This document shows, one piece after another, positions 1 through 8,424 of a DNA stretch of 64,000 nucleotides (positions within the stretch are counted from its first letter, which is position 1; each line of letters begins with the position of its first letter). A program made the position numbers and the translations under genes. The notes below the pieces were generated by a model. It was not told where the DNA came from. It saw nothing but the letters and a program-made list of their open reading frames with translations, and made no database searches. The DNA comes from Pseudomonas izuensis (GTDB lineage: Bacteria; Pseudomonadota; Gammaproteobacteria; Pseudomonadales; Pseudomonadaceae), in NCBI RefSeq assembly GCF_009861505.1, contig NZ_WTFT01000004.1, positions 1 through 64,000 on the forward strand. Reading direction: 5' to 3'.

Positions 1-827
1 TTGCCCACCCACCCCAGCGACTGATTGACGATGTCGAAGTGGTCCAGTGGATATTCATCGCCAATCACCGTCCCCAGGTGTGAGCTGTAGCGCCCGACCA
101 TCCCGTCGCAATGGTCGGCCTCGCGCACGAAGCTTCTGGCAAACAATCGACAAGTGCGGTTGGTGCCATCGAGCAGGTTGCGTCCGCGATCGGTCTTGCC
201 TGGTTGCAAGGTGCCGGACCAGGAGTAATAACGCACGCCGTTCACCTCTTCCGCGCCCTGTCCGCCCCAGGTTTCGGGCACCCCCTGTGGATAACGCTGA
301 TTGAACAGCGCCACGCCTTCAGTGGTGAGCGAGTGATGGGATCCATGGATATCCACCGGAAGCTTCGGCCCGCGATAACCGGTTTCCAACAGGCTCATCA
401 ACGCCCCGACCAGGTGCAGCAAAAAGCTCAGCAGCCGGCCGCGAACACTGTCATGGGGATAGTGTCGATGCAGATAATCCGCCAGCTCCGAGCCATGATT
501 CGGCCCCGCCACCGACGTCACCGACGCCACCCGATCCGGTCGCTTGGCGGCAGCGTACCGAGCGGTCAGCGCGCCCTGGCTATGGCCGATCAGGTTGACC
601 TTTTCAGCACCGGTTTCGCGAAGAATCTCTTCGATCCGCGCGAGCAATTGTTCGCCCCGCACTTCGTTGGAGTTGATCGGTGACACTTGCACCGCAAACA
701 CCACGGCACCGCCCTGGTGCAACGCCGAAACGATCCCGTACCAGTACGGATAGAGCAGCAACCGCACGAACCCGAGCATTCCCGGGACCAGCACCAGGGG
801 GTAGCGCGGGGCAAAACCTTGCGACAT
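1..827 (-). CDS. Triacylglycerol lipase, family I.1-like (3' end beyond window)
   Basis: An alpha/beta hydrolase that should hydrolyse triacylglycerols or other esters. The reading frame is open from an ATG at 825-827 to the window edge, giving 275 residues with no stop, so the C-terminus lies outside. The nucleophile elbow GHSQG places the catalytic serine at residue 83. Asp241 (in CDGMVG) and His263 (in PLDHFD) complete the triad as in the P. fragi/P. aeruginosa lipases. The segment VASVTSVAGPNHGSELAD is typical of lipase subfamily I.1. There is no signal peptide, as in the P. fragi enzyme. The usual oxyanion-hole HG is PG here (residues 15-16). No lipase foldase gene is seen. Family assignment is firm; substrate is inferred. 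Confidence 0.88.
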   Translation of the reverse strand, partial: MSQGFAPRYPLVLVPGMLGFVRLLLYPYWYGIVSALHQGGAVVFAVQVSPINSNEVRGEQLLARIEEILRETGAEKVNLIGHSQGALTARYAAAKRPDRVASVTSVAGPNHGSELADYLHRHYPHDSVRGRLLSFLLHLVGALMSLLETGYRGPKLPVDIHGSHHSLTTEGVALFNQRYPQGVPETWGGQGAEEVNGVRYYSWSGTLQPGKTDRGRNLLDGTNRTCRLFARSFVREADHCDGMVGRYSSHLGTVIGDEYPLDHFDIVNQSLGWVG

Positions 828-935
828 GGGCAGACGTCCTGGTGATCGGGGGGGTAATGCAAGACGGGAGGCAATTCACCCGCCAAGCATCGCCAGCGAA
901 TATGACAACTCGACGACCAGTCTATGACATCCGCC

Positions 936-1241
936 CTACTTCAACCCCACTACACCCGCCACGATCAGCCCGACCGACAGCAACTTCACCGCAGTCAGGC
1001 TTTCACCCAGCAATGCAAAACCGAGAAACACCGTGCCCAGCGAACCGATGGCGGTCCAGATCGGGTAGGCGATACTCACCGGCAACTCACGCATCGCCAG
1101 GGTCAGGAAATACACCCCGCCCACTGCCGCCAATACGGTGATCAGCGACGGCCACAACCGGGTGAAGCCCTCGGCGTACTTCATGCCCATGGCGAAGGTG
1201 ACTTCGAACCCGGCGGCGATCAGCAAAAACCACCAGGCCAT
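936..1241 (-). CDS. sugE: SMR-family exporter, SugE/Gdx-like guanidinium exporter
   Basis: A 101-residue inner-membrane protein with four predicted helices, the normal size for small multidrug resistance proteins, which act as dual-topology dimers and exchange substrate cations for protons. Glu13 in the first helix is the conserved proton/substrate residue. The following GMKYAEGFTR resembles the GLKYTHGFSR of E. coli SugE more than EmrE, so guanidinium or small quaternary ammonium ions are the likelier substrates. Its ATG directly follows the azoR stop codon without any spacer, implying translational coupling in one operon. I saw no guanidine riboswitch ahead of the operon. Subtype is inferred from a short motif. 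Confidence 0.82.
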   Translation of the reverse strand: MAWWFLLIAAGFEVTFAMGMKYAEGFTRLWPSLITVLAAVGGVYFLTLAMRELPVSIAYPIWTAIGSLGTVFLGFALLGESLTAVKLLSVGLIVAGVVGLK

Positions 1242-1880
1242 CTAGAACTCCCTGGCCAGCGCGAGCAAGCGCTGCTCGGCCTCGGCCGCGGAGACTTCGA
1301 AGGTACGGGCCTCAGACTCTTCACCTTCGGCGGCAACCACTGTGACATCGGTGATGCCGATAAAACCCAATACCGTACGCAGCAAGGGATCGGCATGGTT
1401 CATGGCTTCCAGCTCGCCGCCCGGACCAAAACCGAATCCGCCGCGACTGGTGACAATCAGCGCCTTTTTGCCTGGCACCAACGGCTCGTATTGAGCCACG
1501 CCGTTGTCCAGCGTGTGATTGAAGGTCAGCCCGAGCCGCACGATCTGATCGATCCAGGCTTTCAAGCCGCTGGGTACGCTGAAGTTGTGCATCGGCGTGG
1601 AAATCACCAGCAAGTCATGACCCAGCAACTCGCCAACCAGTTCATCGCTGAACGCCAGGTCGGCCTGCATCGTCAGCGGTCGGGCGTCGGGTTCGGGGTA
1701 AAACGCCGCGGCCACGAAAGCCTCGTTGACCGGCGCAATCAACGCCCGGCCGACTTCGCGTCGGGTCAGTTGCGCATGGGGGTTGCGCGCCTGCCAGGCT
1801 GACAAGAACACTTCGGCCAAACGCCGGGAATGCGAACGCTCACCACGCGGACTGGCATGTATCGCAAGAATTGTGCTCAT
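1242..1880 (-). CDS. azoR: FMN-dependent NADH-azoreductase / quinone reductase
   Basis: A 212-residue flavodoxin-fold oxidoreductase that would use FMN and NAD(P)H for two-electron reduction of quinones and azo compounds in the cytosol. The N-terminal [17 protein letters not shown] is the FMN phosphate-binding loop; [19 protein letters not shown] and the later SRGG segment are family signatures. The ATG at 1878-1880 is chosen over longer frames because AAGGAG lies six bases upstream and the protein then starts at the usual position. It is the first gene of a two-gene operon with the SMR exporter and is divergent from a LysR gene, which is the probable regulator. Confidence 0.9.
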   Translation of the reverse strand: MSTILAIHASPRGERSHSRRLAEVFLSAWQARNPHAQLTRREVGRALIAPVNEAFVAAAFYPEPDARPLTMQADLAFSDELVGELLGHDLLVISTPMHNFSVPSGLKAWIDQIVRLGLTFNHTLDNGVAQYEPLVPGKKALIVTSRGGFGFGPGGELEAMNHADPLLRTVLGFIGITDVTVVAAEGEESEARTFEVSAAEAEQRLLALAREF

Positions 1881-2001
1881 CTGAATCTCCTTGGGGCTAA
1901 ACTCGAACAACCTGTGGCATGCAGCTTCAAGCTTGCAGCTGCCCCTGTTCAACTGAGCAAAAATCAGTCTGGATGAATCTGTTTCATCCATGGAGCACTC
2001 A

Positions 2002-2913
2002 ATGTTCGCTTCCTTGCCGCTGACCGCCCTGCGCGCCTTCGAATCCGCTTCGCGCCTGCTCAGTTTCAAGGCCGCCGCCGAAGAACTTTCTGTGACCCCG
2101 ACGGCGGTGTCCCATCAGATCCGTTCGCTGGAAACCTGGCTCGGCGTGCCGCTGTTCGAGCGCCTGCCGCGCCAGGTGCGCCTGACCGACTGCGGCGAAC
2201 GGCTGTTCCACAGCTTGCACGGCGCTTTTCTGGAAGTGGCGCAAAGCGTCGATACCCTGCGCCCGCAACGCAGCGGCACGAGCCTGACGATCTCCACCAC
2301 CGCCGCCTTCGCCGCCCTATGGCTGGTGCCGCGCCTGGGTCGCTTCTACGCCCGCCATCCGAATATCAGCCTGCGCCTCGACACCCATTGCGAGGTCATC
2401 GATCTGCATCAGGACGCCAGTGTCGACCTGGTGCTGCGCTACAGCCTCGGTGACTATCCGAACCTGCATGGCTTGTGCCTGTTCGACGAAACCTTCGGTG
2501 TCTATGGCTCACCGGAACAAGTCGCCCTGGCGACGGCTCGTACACCGACGCTGATCAGCGTGCGCTGGCACAACTCCAAACTCTATGCACACGGCTGGGA
2601 GGCCTGGTGCGCCCGGTCCGGCGAGTCCTGGCTGACGGGCCACCCCGCCGTGCGCGAATACGATGAAGAGCATTACGCCCTGCAAGCGGCGATTGCCGGG
2701 CAAGGGATGGTGCTGGCGAGCAATATTCTGGTGTCCGAAAGCGTGGCCAGCGGCTTGCTGTTGCCTTACCGGGGCGAGGTGCAGGTCGAGGGCGCCGGGT
2801 ATAGCGCTTTGTGCGTGCCGGGAAGGGAGCGACATCCGCCGGTACGAGCGTTTTTTGCGTGGCTGCGTGAAGAAGCGTTAATGTCCGGAAAGTTGCTGCA
2901 AACAGGCAACTAA
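2002..2913 (+). CDS. LysR-family transcriptional regulator (GcvA type)
   Basis: A regulator of about 303 residues with an N-terminal winged helix-turn-helix (roughly residues 6-65, including [20 protein letters not shown]) and a periplasmic-binding-like effector domain (about 90-295). The run [16 protein letters not shown] and the domain order match the GcvA/AmpR branch. An ATG at 1990 is in frame, but the one at 2002 has GGAG six bases before it and gives the usual N-terminus, so I prefer it. It is divergent from azoR-sugE across about 120 bases, the standard arrangement for a LysR protein controlling the neighbouring operon; the effector is unknown, perhaps a quinone or electrophile. Confidence 0.88.
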   Translation: MFASLPLTALRAFESASRLLSFKAAAEELSVTPTAVSHQIRSLETWLGVPLFERLPRQVRLTDCGERLFHSLHGAFLEVAQSVDTLRPQRSGTSLTISTTAAFAALWLVPRLGRFYARHPNISLRLDTHCEVIDLHQDASVDLVLRYSLGDYPNLHGLCLFDETFGVYGSPEQVALATARTPTLISVRWHNSKLYAHGWEAWCARSGESWLTGHPAVREYDEEHYALQAAIAGQGMVLASNILVSESVASGLLLPYRGEVQVEGAGYSALCVPGRERHPPVRAFFAWLREEALMSGKLLQTGN

Positions 2914-3081
2914 TTTTCACCGCTAATCACCACCTTAAAATCCAAACACACATTAACCACCACCCAACTGTAAACAGAACTTGAAGTTACAAACACCGCA
3001 TAGACTTTTTTCAGGATGAAATTATTCTAACAACCACAACCAAACGGTTGTTCCCACAGAATAAAGTAAAGGAATACAGCC

Positions 3082-3849
3082 ATGCATCTTGAGCAACGAC
3101 TCGAATTTATCGACTCCCTGCCATCGTTACCACCCATCATAATGCCGCGGGCATTCGCTGACCCATCTGAAGCCCAACCACCTCACGACATTAACAAGCC
3201 AACTGCGAGTGTAATGCCAGACACAATAAACGCATTTCTCCCAGGCGTATCAGAGCAAATCATTGACGACGTGAACCTGTGCAAACTGATCATGCAGAAT
3301 GCCGCAACTAAAAAATACCCCGATGAGAAACAACTATTTGAATGGTATAAAGAATATGTCACGGGCTTGTCAAACATTGGCTGGGCATTCCAGGCAAAGA
3401 ATTTGCAAGAGACCACCATCAAAAGGGTTGGCCTGACGATGGACCAGGTCGCCCTTGAAGTTGTCGCCGGCCTGCTTTCCCCAAGTGCCGCTACCACACT
3501 GTCAAAGGTCTCGAAGCTCGCAGTAGATGCCGTACAAAAAAACCCCAAGGCAATCGGGATTTTCAATCGCGAGTCTAAACTCGGCACCCAGGCCAAGTTT
3601 GATATTGCACCGGTCTGGACCGACAACCACGGTCAAGCGAACATGGTCCTTAACTGCATCTCCCTTGATGCGCGGGAAAGTACCCGTGGCATCCTGTTCT
3701 GGAAATCCACGAAACAATCCACCACCATTAAAACCGGCGCAGTGCACATGTATCTTAGCAGTAGAACTTTCTCTGGAATACGCGACAAACTGATAAGCAA
3801 ATACGCCGACGCCGCAAATAAATACATTGATAACCTTCCTGACTTTTAA
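3082..3849 (+). CDS. Unknown protein A of a paralogous gene pair
   Basis: A 255-residue protein I do not recognise. It has no signal peptide or transmembrane segment. Residues about 60-160 look helical (for example FEWYKEYVTGLSNIGWAFQ); the last 90 residues look rich in beta strands before a closing helix. The ATG has AAGGA eight bases upstream. The DNA is visibly richer in A and T than the flanking genes, and codons such as AAA, AAT and ATA are frequent, suggesting acquisition. It shares domain order and scattered residues with the next gene: YVTGLSNIGW aligns with YVTTVSKLGW, and both end in a strand followed by a helix (VHMYLSS / NMWLLVS). The two probably work together; function is open. 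Confidence 0.8.
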   Translation: MHLEQRLEFIDSLPSLPPIIMPRAFADPSEAQPPHDINKPTASVMPDTINAFLPGVSEQIIDDVNLCKLIMQNAATKKYPDEKQLFEWYKEYVTGLSNIGWAFQAKNLQETTIKRVGLTMDQVALEVVAGLLSPSAATTLSKVSKLAVDAVQKNPKAIGIFNRESKLGTQAKFDIAPVWTDNHGQANMVLNCISLDARESTRGILFWKSTKQSTTIKTGAVHMYLSSRTFSGIRDKLISKYADAANKYIDNLPDF

Positions 3850-3926
3850 AATCAGCGAATATTTAAATCGACAAACAACATGCCATTTTAAACAAATTTC
3901 ACTCACAGGCCTCGAGCAACTAAATT

Positions 3927-4637
3927 ATGGACCCCTCAACTTATGACATTTATCTAGCCAACGGTAATATCACCGTTTTTTTGGGCGACCAGGGAAAGGA
4001 ATTCAAAAAAGACATTTTGAACTCCAGCCTGCTGGGTGAGCTCGTATCAACTTCGAAAACCCCCAACAGCCGGGAGCAACTATTCTCCGACTATGTAACT
4101 ACTGTGAGCAAATTGGGCTGGGTTGAAAAAAGCCGAGCGTTCAGGCACTCCGACTTCTCCAACATAAGCCTTTTGGAAACCGTCGAAGCAGGCATAGGAA
4201 CGTCCCTGACTAAAGAAGCAAAACAAGCTCTACTCAACGCCTTTTTGCAGTTAAAAAAAACACCCACACAGTCACCGGTACTCCAACACATTTTAGATAA
4301 ACTTCAGGTCAATGCGTTTACCCCAAGCATCGACACCGGTGACGTTCCTTCGACGAAAAAGCCGGTTGCCACTTCAATCCGGCTTACCATTGTCTGCAAA
4401 AATGCGAGCATCATCACCCTGCAGGTTGCCTTCAAGACCAAGGCCGGGATTAGTATCGACATCCTCGATCAACCCGTCCTCAACTCCATCAAGGATGGAA
4501 AATCCAACATGTGGTTGTTGGTCAGTACACTGGATGCACGCGAGTACGACAAGGTCAGAGCGACTGTCCTGAAAAAAATAGGCAATCGCATCCACACCGA
4601 CTTGTTGCATGTTCCAGTACCAACCCGTCTGGGTTAA
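3927..4637 (+). CDS. Unknown protein B of a paralogous gene pair
   Basis: A 236-residue cytoplasmic-looking protein, unrecognised, 77 bases downstream of protein A in the same direction. Reading both by eye, it aligns with A along most of its length: a helical N-terminal half containing LFSDYVTTVSKLGW, then a beta-rich part (IRLTIVCKNASIITLQVAF) and a final MWLLVSTLDAREYDKVRATV. It lacks the proline-rich 55-residue leader of protein A. The ribosome binding site is weak (GAG about 12 bases upstream), so it may rely on translation of the first gene. Base composition is AT-rich like its partner. The pair may be subunits of one complex, for example a binary secreted or defence factor, but that is speculation. 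Confidence 0.78.
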   Translation: MDPSTYDIYLANGNITVFLGDQGKEFKKDILNSSLLGELVSTSKTPNSREQLFSDYVTTVSKLGWVEKSRAFRHSDFSNISLLETVEAGIGTSLTKEAKQALLNAFLQLKKTPTQSPVLQHILDKLQVNAFTPSIDTGDVPSTKKPVATSIRLTIVCKNASIITLQVAFKTKAGISIDILDQPVLNSIKDGKSNMWLLVSTLDAREYDKVRATVLKKIGNRIHTDLLHVPVPTRLG

Positions 4638-4652
4638 TGCCCGCCAGACATC

Positions 4653-4697
4653 ATGTTTGATCGCTCCTGGACGTTTGATCCGGCAGCGATCAAACAT
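4653..4697. repeat. 13-bp perfect inverted repeat, possible bidirectional terminator
   Basis: ATGTTTGATCGCT at 4653-4665 is repeated inverted at 4685-4697 with a 19-base loop. It lies between the convergent ends of unknown gene B and the AsmA-family gene. No T-run follows on either side, so it is either a weak terminator or a protein-binding site. Confidence 0.5.
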
Positions 4698-4711
4698 TGC
4701 TTTAACACACC

Positions 4712-6781
4712 TCAGTTTTTCACCGTTTTGGGTGCCTTGCCCGCCTTCATCTGCTCCAGCAACGGCGCGCACTGATTCGTTTCGCCGCCGCTCGGCGCCA
4801 CCAATGCCAGCAACCCCGCCGCCGGTGCGGCAATCACGCCCAGTGCCACCATCCCCGCCCCGCGCAACATCAGGGGTACTGCTTTCACCCCGGCTTCGGG
4901 CTTGATGAACTTACCCCGCACGTACAGAGGCGAACGCAATGAAATCAAGCGCCAGCCCTTGGATTCCGGGGTAATGGTCAGGTCCAGTTGCTCGGTCGCC
5001 ATGTTCGCCGTGCCATCGATATAGACAATCGCGTTCTCGGTATCGAAAACGAACAGCCGTGTAGTGGCCAGGCCTGTCTTGATGTCGAAGTCGGCGGCCG
5101 CGCAGTTGATCTTCACTTCCTTGTCGCCAAAGATCCTGCCCACCACGTAGTTGCCGACGTTCAACCCGGCCAGCTCCATCAACTCGCGACTGATTGCGCC
5201 GTCGTTGATCAGCATTTTCAGATTGCCGTTGGCACTGCCCAACAACCTGGCCACCGAGTTGCCGCGGCCGGTGATATCGGCATCGCCATTGAGCTCACCG
5301 AAACTGGTTTTCATCGGTTCGAAGGTCGGAAACAACTGCTTGAGTTTGAAACCGCGCGCGGTGAGTTTTGCGTTGCCCTCCAAGGGTTCAGTGCGACCGT
5401 TCAGGCGGATTTGCGCGTCCAGCTTGCCGCCCGCCACGCTGAACCGCAGCGGTTCGAGGCTGAGCACGCCATCGGTGAGCACCAGATGGGTGTAGAGGTC
5501 GTTGAACGGCAGTTTTTCGCTGTGGACGATGCGCTTGCCAGAGAACTCGACATCAGCGTCCATATCGCGCCAGCGCTCGGTCTTGAACTCTTCGACCGGC
5601 AGCACCTTGTCCGCCGGCTGTTTGCTCTCGCCGCCACGGGCCTTTTGCTGGGCATTGGAGTCAGCGCCGATCAGCGGGGCCAGATCGGCAAACAGCAGTT
5701 GATTGGACAGCAATGACCCGCTGAGTTTCGGCCGCGGCTGACTGGCGACGTAACTCAAGTTGCCATGGATATCGCTGGTGCCGATCTTGCCGTTGAACTC
5801 TTCATAGCGAAACACCGCGCCCCCTGGCTCATGCAGCCTGGCTATCAGGTGACCGTCGGTGGTATAGGGCGGTGTATCCGGCAGGGTCACACCGGTCAGA
5901 GGATAGAGATTGCCCAGGCTGGTACCGGCCAGCTTCAAGCGCAGATCCAGGGCGCCGAGGTTCATCGGGTCGGTCAGGGTGCCGGCCAGTTCGACGCTGG
6001 TGTCGGCGATTTTCACCTGAGCCTGCAACGGAAACGGTCGGGCCGCATCCTGTAAGGCCAGCAGGCCGCCGACTTTGCCCTCGCCCGCGAGTTTCTGGCC
6101 GTGGTACTGGCCTTTGACCTTCAGGGCAAACGCATAGTCTTGCGGGGCCGCCCCCTTCTCCTGTGCGGCTTTCGCGCTTTTTTCGCCAACGATGTCGCTG
6201 AATGGAACCGGCTTGCCCAGTGGATCGATCAATAGATCGAGCTGCGTCTTCAGGTTCTGATCGTCAAGGGTGACGTGACCTTTGTCGAAGCCGATCGCAC
6301 CAATATCCACCACCCAGTTCGAGGGTTTGGCATTCGGGTCTTTCGGATCGAACTTGAAGGTCCAGTTGGCACGTCCGTCCGCCAGGCGTTGCAGCTCGGC
6401 ATTGGGTTCGGTCAGGTCGATGCGCGGGATCACCACCCGTTGCGCCAGCAAGGCCAGGGGCGAAATGCGCAGTTCCACGCGCTTGAGGCTGGCCATCTGT
6501 GGCGTTTTCGACCAGTCCGGGTTGCCCAGGGTCAAATCTTCGGCCACCACATGCGGCCACGGCACCCACGCGCGCCAGCCCCCCTCATCAAGCTCGCGCC
6601 GCCAGATCACCGCCAGGTTGCCGTTGATCGCGAACGGGCGGTGCAACTCTTCGGAAACCTTGGCATTGAGGGGTGGTTTGATCCGGTTCCAATCGAAGAA
6701 CACGATGACCAGTACCTGCACCGCCAGCAGTACAACCAGGCTGGTGAAGGTCCAGGCGAGAATTTTACGAGTGCGCGTCAT
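4712..6781 (-). CDS. AsmA-family protein
   Basis: A 689-residue inner-membrane-anchored periplasmic protein of the AsmA group. These are relatives of the bridge-like lipid carriers and are linked to outer-membrane lipid homeostasis. Residues about 7-28 (ILAWTFTSLVVLLAVQVLVI) form the single N-terminal membrane segment; DWNRIKPPLNAKVSEELHRPFAINGNLAV directly after is the classic AsmA opening. The C-terminal third (GNGNLKMLINDGAISRELMELAGLNVG region, 530-640) is the AsmA_2 domain. The ATG at 6779-6781 is chosen because it gives this opening and has AGGAG upstream; a longer frame adds 20 residues without support. It appears monocistronic, convergent with the unknown pair. Confidence 0.88.
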   Translation of the reverse strand: MTRTRKILAWTFTSLVVLLAVQVLVIVFFDWNRIKPPLNAKVSEELHRPFAINGNLAVIWRRELDEGGWRAWVPWPHVVAEDLTLGNPDWSKTPQMASLKRVELRISPLALLAQRVVIPRIDLTEPNAELQRLADGRANWTFKFDPKDPNAKPSNWVVDIGAIGFDKGHVTLDDQNLKTQLDLLIDPLGKPVPFSDIVGEKSAKAAQEKGAAPQDYAFALKVKGQYHGQKLAGEGKVGGLLALQDAARPFPLQAQVKIADTSVELAGTLTDPMNLGALDLRLKLAGTSLGNLYPLTGVTLPDTPPYTTDGHLIARLHEPGGAVFRYEEFNGKIGTSDIHGNLSYVASQPRPKLSGSLLSNQLLFADLAPLIGADSNAQQKARGGESKQPADKVLPVEEFKTERWRDMDADVEFSGKRIVHSEKLPFNDLYTHLVLTDGVLSLEPLRFSVAGGKLDAQIRLNGRTEPLEGNAKLTARGFKLKQLFPTFEPMKTSFGELNGDADITGRGNSVARLLGSANGNLKMLINDGAISRELMELAGLNVGNYVVGRIFGDKEVKINCAAADFDIKTGLATTRLFVFDTENAIVYIDGTANMATEQLDLTITPESKGWRLISLRSPLYVRGKFIKPEAGVKAVPLMLRGAGMVALGVIAAPAAGLLALVAPSGGETNQCAPLLEQMKAGKAPKTVKN

Positions 6782-7157
6782 TGCACAAAGCTCCTGATAC
6801 GACTGAGCGCCGGACTGCGACGCCCATGAGAAACGCAGCACCAGAACCGGCCCGCTATGGAATCTACGACTGGCAAACGGTGCGCAGGTTTAATCGAAAA
6901 AGCGATTTTGCCGCAATCGACCACTCGATTGCTGCTCTTGCTTCCCATTTCGCGTTACCACACCCGCACTTTTGTGGGGTGAAAGTGAGTCGAAAATACC
7001 CACCTTGGCACACCGCAAAGGCCCGATTTATAAGGGCTGCAGCGAACAATCAATTCCGTTGATTATTAACATTGCGTTTATGAACTTTTATATCGACTTA
7101 TCGAGAGTAGCATTGCCCTTGTACCCAATTTATCGCCGCCCCACGGAGCACCCAATC
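6782..7157. other. Divergent intergenic region, no gene seen
   Basis: 376 bases between the divergent asmA-like gene and the repeat-protein gene. The right half (about 7060-7120) is AT-rich and should carry the promoter of the small secreted protein; I could not fix its -35/-10 elements. A TTGGCAC at 7011 resembles a sigma-54 -24 box but lacks the GC ten bases further on. Confidence 0.4.
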
Positions 7158-7586
7158 ATGAAACGCCAACTACTGCTTAGCCTTTCCCTCTCTATGTTGG
7201 CCAGCACTGCTTTCGCACTGCCGGCCGCTGACCAGGCTACTCCGCAAGTCAAAGACAGCCACTCGGTATTCAGCCAAACCCTGGCGGAAGGCGGTAACGA
7301 TCGCCTGAAAGAAAAAGGCCTGATTACTCAGGACGGCTACGACAAGACTCCACAAGGTCAAACCGTTGCTGCTGACGGCTACGACAAAACCCCACAAGGT
7401 CAAACCATTGCCGCTGACGGCTACGACAAAACCCCACAAGGTCAAACCGTTGCCGCTGATGGCTATGACAAGACTCCACAAGGTCAAACCGTTGCCGCTG
7501 ACGGCTATGACAAGACTCCACAAGGTCAAACCGTTGCCGCTGATGGTGGTGACCGTGTCATCGAACGCAACAGCGCTATGAGCTAA
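7158..7586 (+). CDS. Small secreted protein with five 14-residue repeats
   Basis: A 142-residue protein starting with a clear Sec signal peptide (MKRQLLLSLSLSMLASTAFA, cleavage after AFA at about residue 20). A short linker is followed by five near-identical tandem copies of DGYDKTPQGQTVAA (residues 59-128) and a degenerate sixth unit, DGGDRVIERNSAMS, at the C-terminus. The ATG at 7158 has GGAG upstream; a longer frame begins in noncoding-looking sequence. The mature protein is hydrophilic, without cysteines or membrane segments, so a periplasmic or secreted, probably extended protein is likely. Function unknown. It is transcribed alone and followed by a strong terminator. Confidence 0.85.
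   Translation: MKRQLLLSLSLSMLASTAFALPAADQATPQVKDSHSVFSQTLAEGGNDRLKEKGLITQDGYDKTPQGQTVAADGYDKTPQGQTIAADGYDKTPQGQTVAADGYDKTPQGQTVAADGYDKTPQGQTVAADGGDRVIERNSAMS
7332..7541 (+). repeat. Five tandem 42-bp in-frame coding repeats
   Basis: Five consecutive 42-base units differ from each other at only a few, mostly synonymous positions; copy two also changes Val to Ile. Such near identity at DNA level points to recent expansion by slippage or unequal recombination, so copy number may vary between strains. Confidence 0.95.
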
Positions 7587-7608
7587 GCCCATGGCGGCCC
7601 TGAAAAGA

Positions 7609-7633
7609 AGCCCAATCACCGGATTGGGCTTTT
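7609..7633 (+). terminator. Rho-independent terminator of the repeat-protein gene
   Basis: AGCCCAAT (7609-7616) pairs with ATTGGGCT (7623-7630) around a six-base loop and runs into a short T-tract, 22 bases after the stop codon. Confidence 0.85.
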
Positions 7634-7758
7634 GACTTTCTGGCCACTCACCTTACAACGCCGTACCTTCTGCGCTGGATCTCCCTTTCGTCGTTCGACG
7701 CCGGCAAAGCCGATTTGCTAGAGTGCGCCGCTCCCCTTCTCCAGAAAACGCCCTTGCG

Positions 7759-8391
7759 ATGTTGCCCCGCGCCGAACAGAAACAACAAACCCGCAACGCC
7801 CTGATGGACGCTGCCCGCCACCTGATGGAAGGCGGCCGAGGATTCGGCAGCCTGAGCCTGCGCGAAGTGGCGAAAACCGCCGGTATCGTCCCGACCGGTT
7901 TCTACCGGCATTTCGCCGATATGGATGAACTGGGCCTGGTGCTGGTCAGCGAAGTCGGCCAGACCTTCCGCGAAACCATCCGGTTGGTGCGACATAACGA
8001 ATTCGTCATGGGCGGAATCATCGATGCGTCAGTGCGGATTTTTCTCGATGTGGTTTCGGCCAACCGTTCGCAATTTCTGTTTCTTGCCCGCGAGCAATAC
8101 GGCGGTTCACTCCCGGTGCGCCTGGCCATTGGCCGTTTGCGCGAAGATATCAGCTCGGACCTGGCTGCCGATCTGTCATTGATGCCAAAGCTGCAACACC
8201 TGGACATTGCCGGTCTGAGCGTGATGGCGGACCTGATCGTCAAGAGTGTATTCGCCACCTTGCCCGACATCATCGACCCGCCGGCCGAGGCATTGCCCGA
8301 GCATCTGACGCCCCAGGCAAAGATCACCCAGCAGTTGCGGTTCATCTTTATCGGATTGAAGCACTGGCAAGGCCTCGGCAGCACCGAATAA
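7759..8391 (+). CDS. desT: TetR-family regulator, DesT/FabR type
   Basis: A 210-residue TetR repressor. The N-terminal helix-turn-helix (about residues 12-58) contains SLSLREVAKTAGIVPTGFYRHF, nearly the FabR/DesT consensus. DesT of P. aeruginosa senses the ratio of unsaturated to saturated acyl-CoA and represses the desCB desaturase genes. The assignment also rests on position: in P. aeruginosa desT lies immediately before ureE, exactly as here. The ATG at 7759 is preferred over an in-frame GTG at 7723 because MLPRAEQKQQTR is the conserved start. The desaturase genes themselves are not in the window, so its targets must lie elsewhere. Confidence 0.82.
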   Translation: MLPRAEQKQQTRNALMDAARHLMEGGRGFGSLSLREVAKTAGIVPTGFYRHFADMDELGLVLVSEVGQTFRETIRLVRHNEFVMGGIIDASVRIFLDVVSANRSQFLFLAREQYGGSLPVRLAIGRLREDISSDLAADLSLMPKLQHLDIAGLSVMADLIVKSVFATLPDIIDPPAEALPEHLTPQAKITQQLRFIFIGLKHWQGLGSTE

Positions 8392-8424
8392 CCCGGCCCT
8401 GCACACAACACCGCCCCCGCCATC

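Noticed and set aside
590..886. Small minus-strand frames near 590-886
   Set aside because: They are in the wrong frame over the 5' part of the lipase gene, whose own frame is open to the window edge.
1881..2001. Guanidine riboswitch ahead of azoR-sugE
   Set aside because: The leader is short and shows no ACR-rich paired hairpins or other guanidine riboswitch elements; a LysR binding region is the simpler reading.
7011..7026. Sigma-54 promoter at TTGGCACACCGCAAAG before the repeat-protein gene
   Set aside because: The -12 GC is missing at the required ten-base spacing (AG instead), and the distance to the start codon is large.
7332..7541. Regular repeats that might suggest a CRISPR array
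   Set aside because: Units are directly contiguous with no spacers, in frame and inside a signal-peptide-bearing gene.
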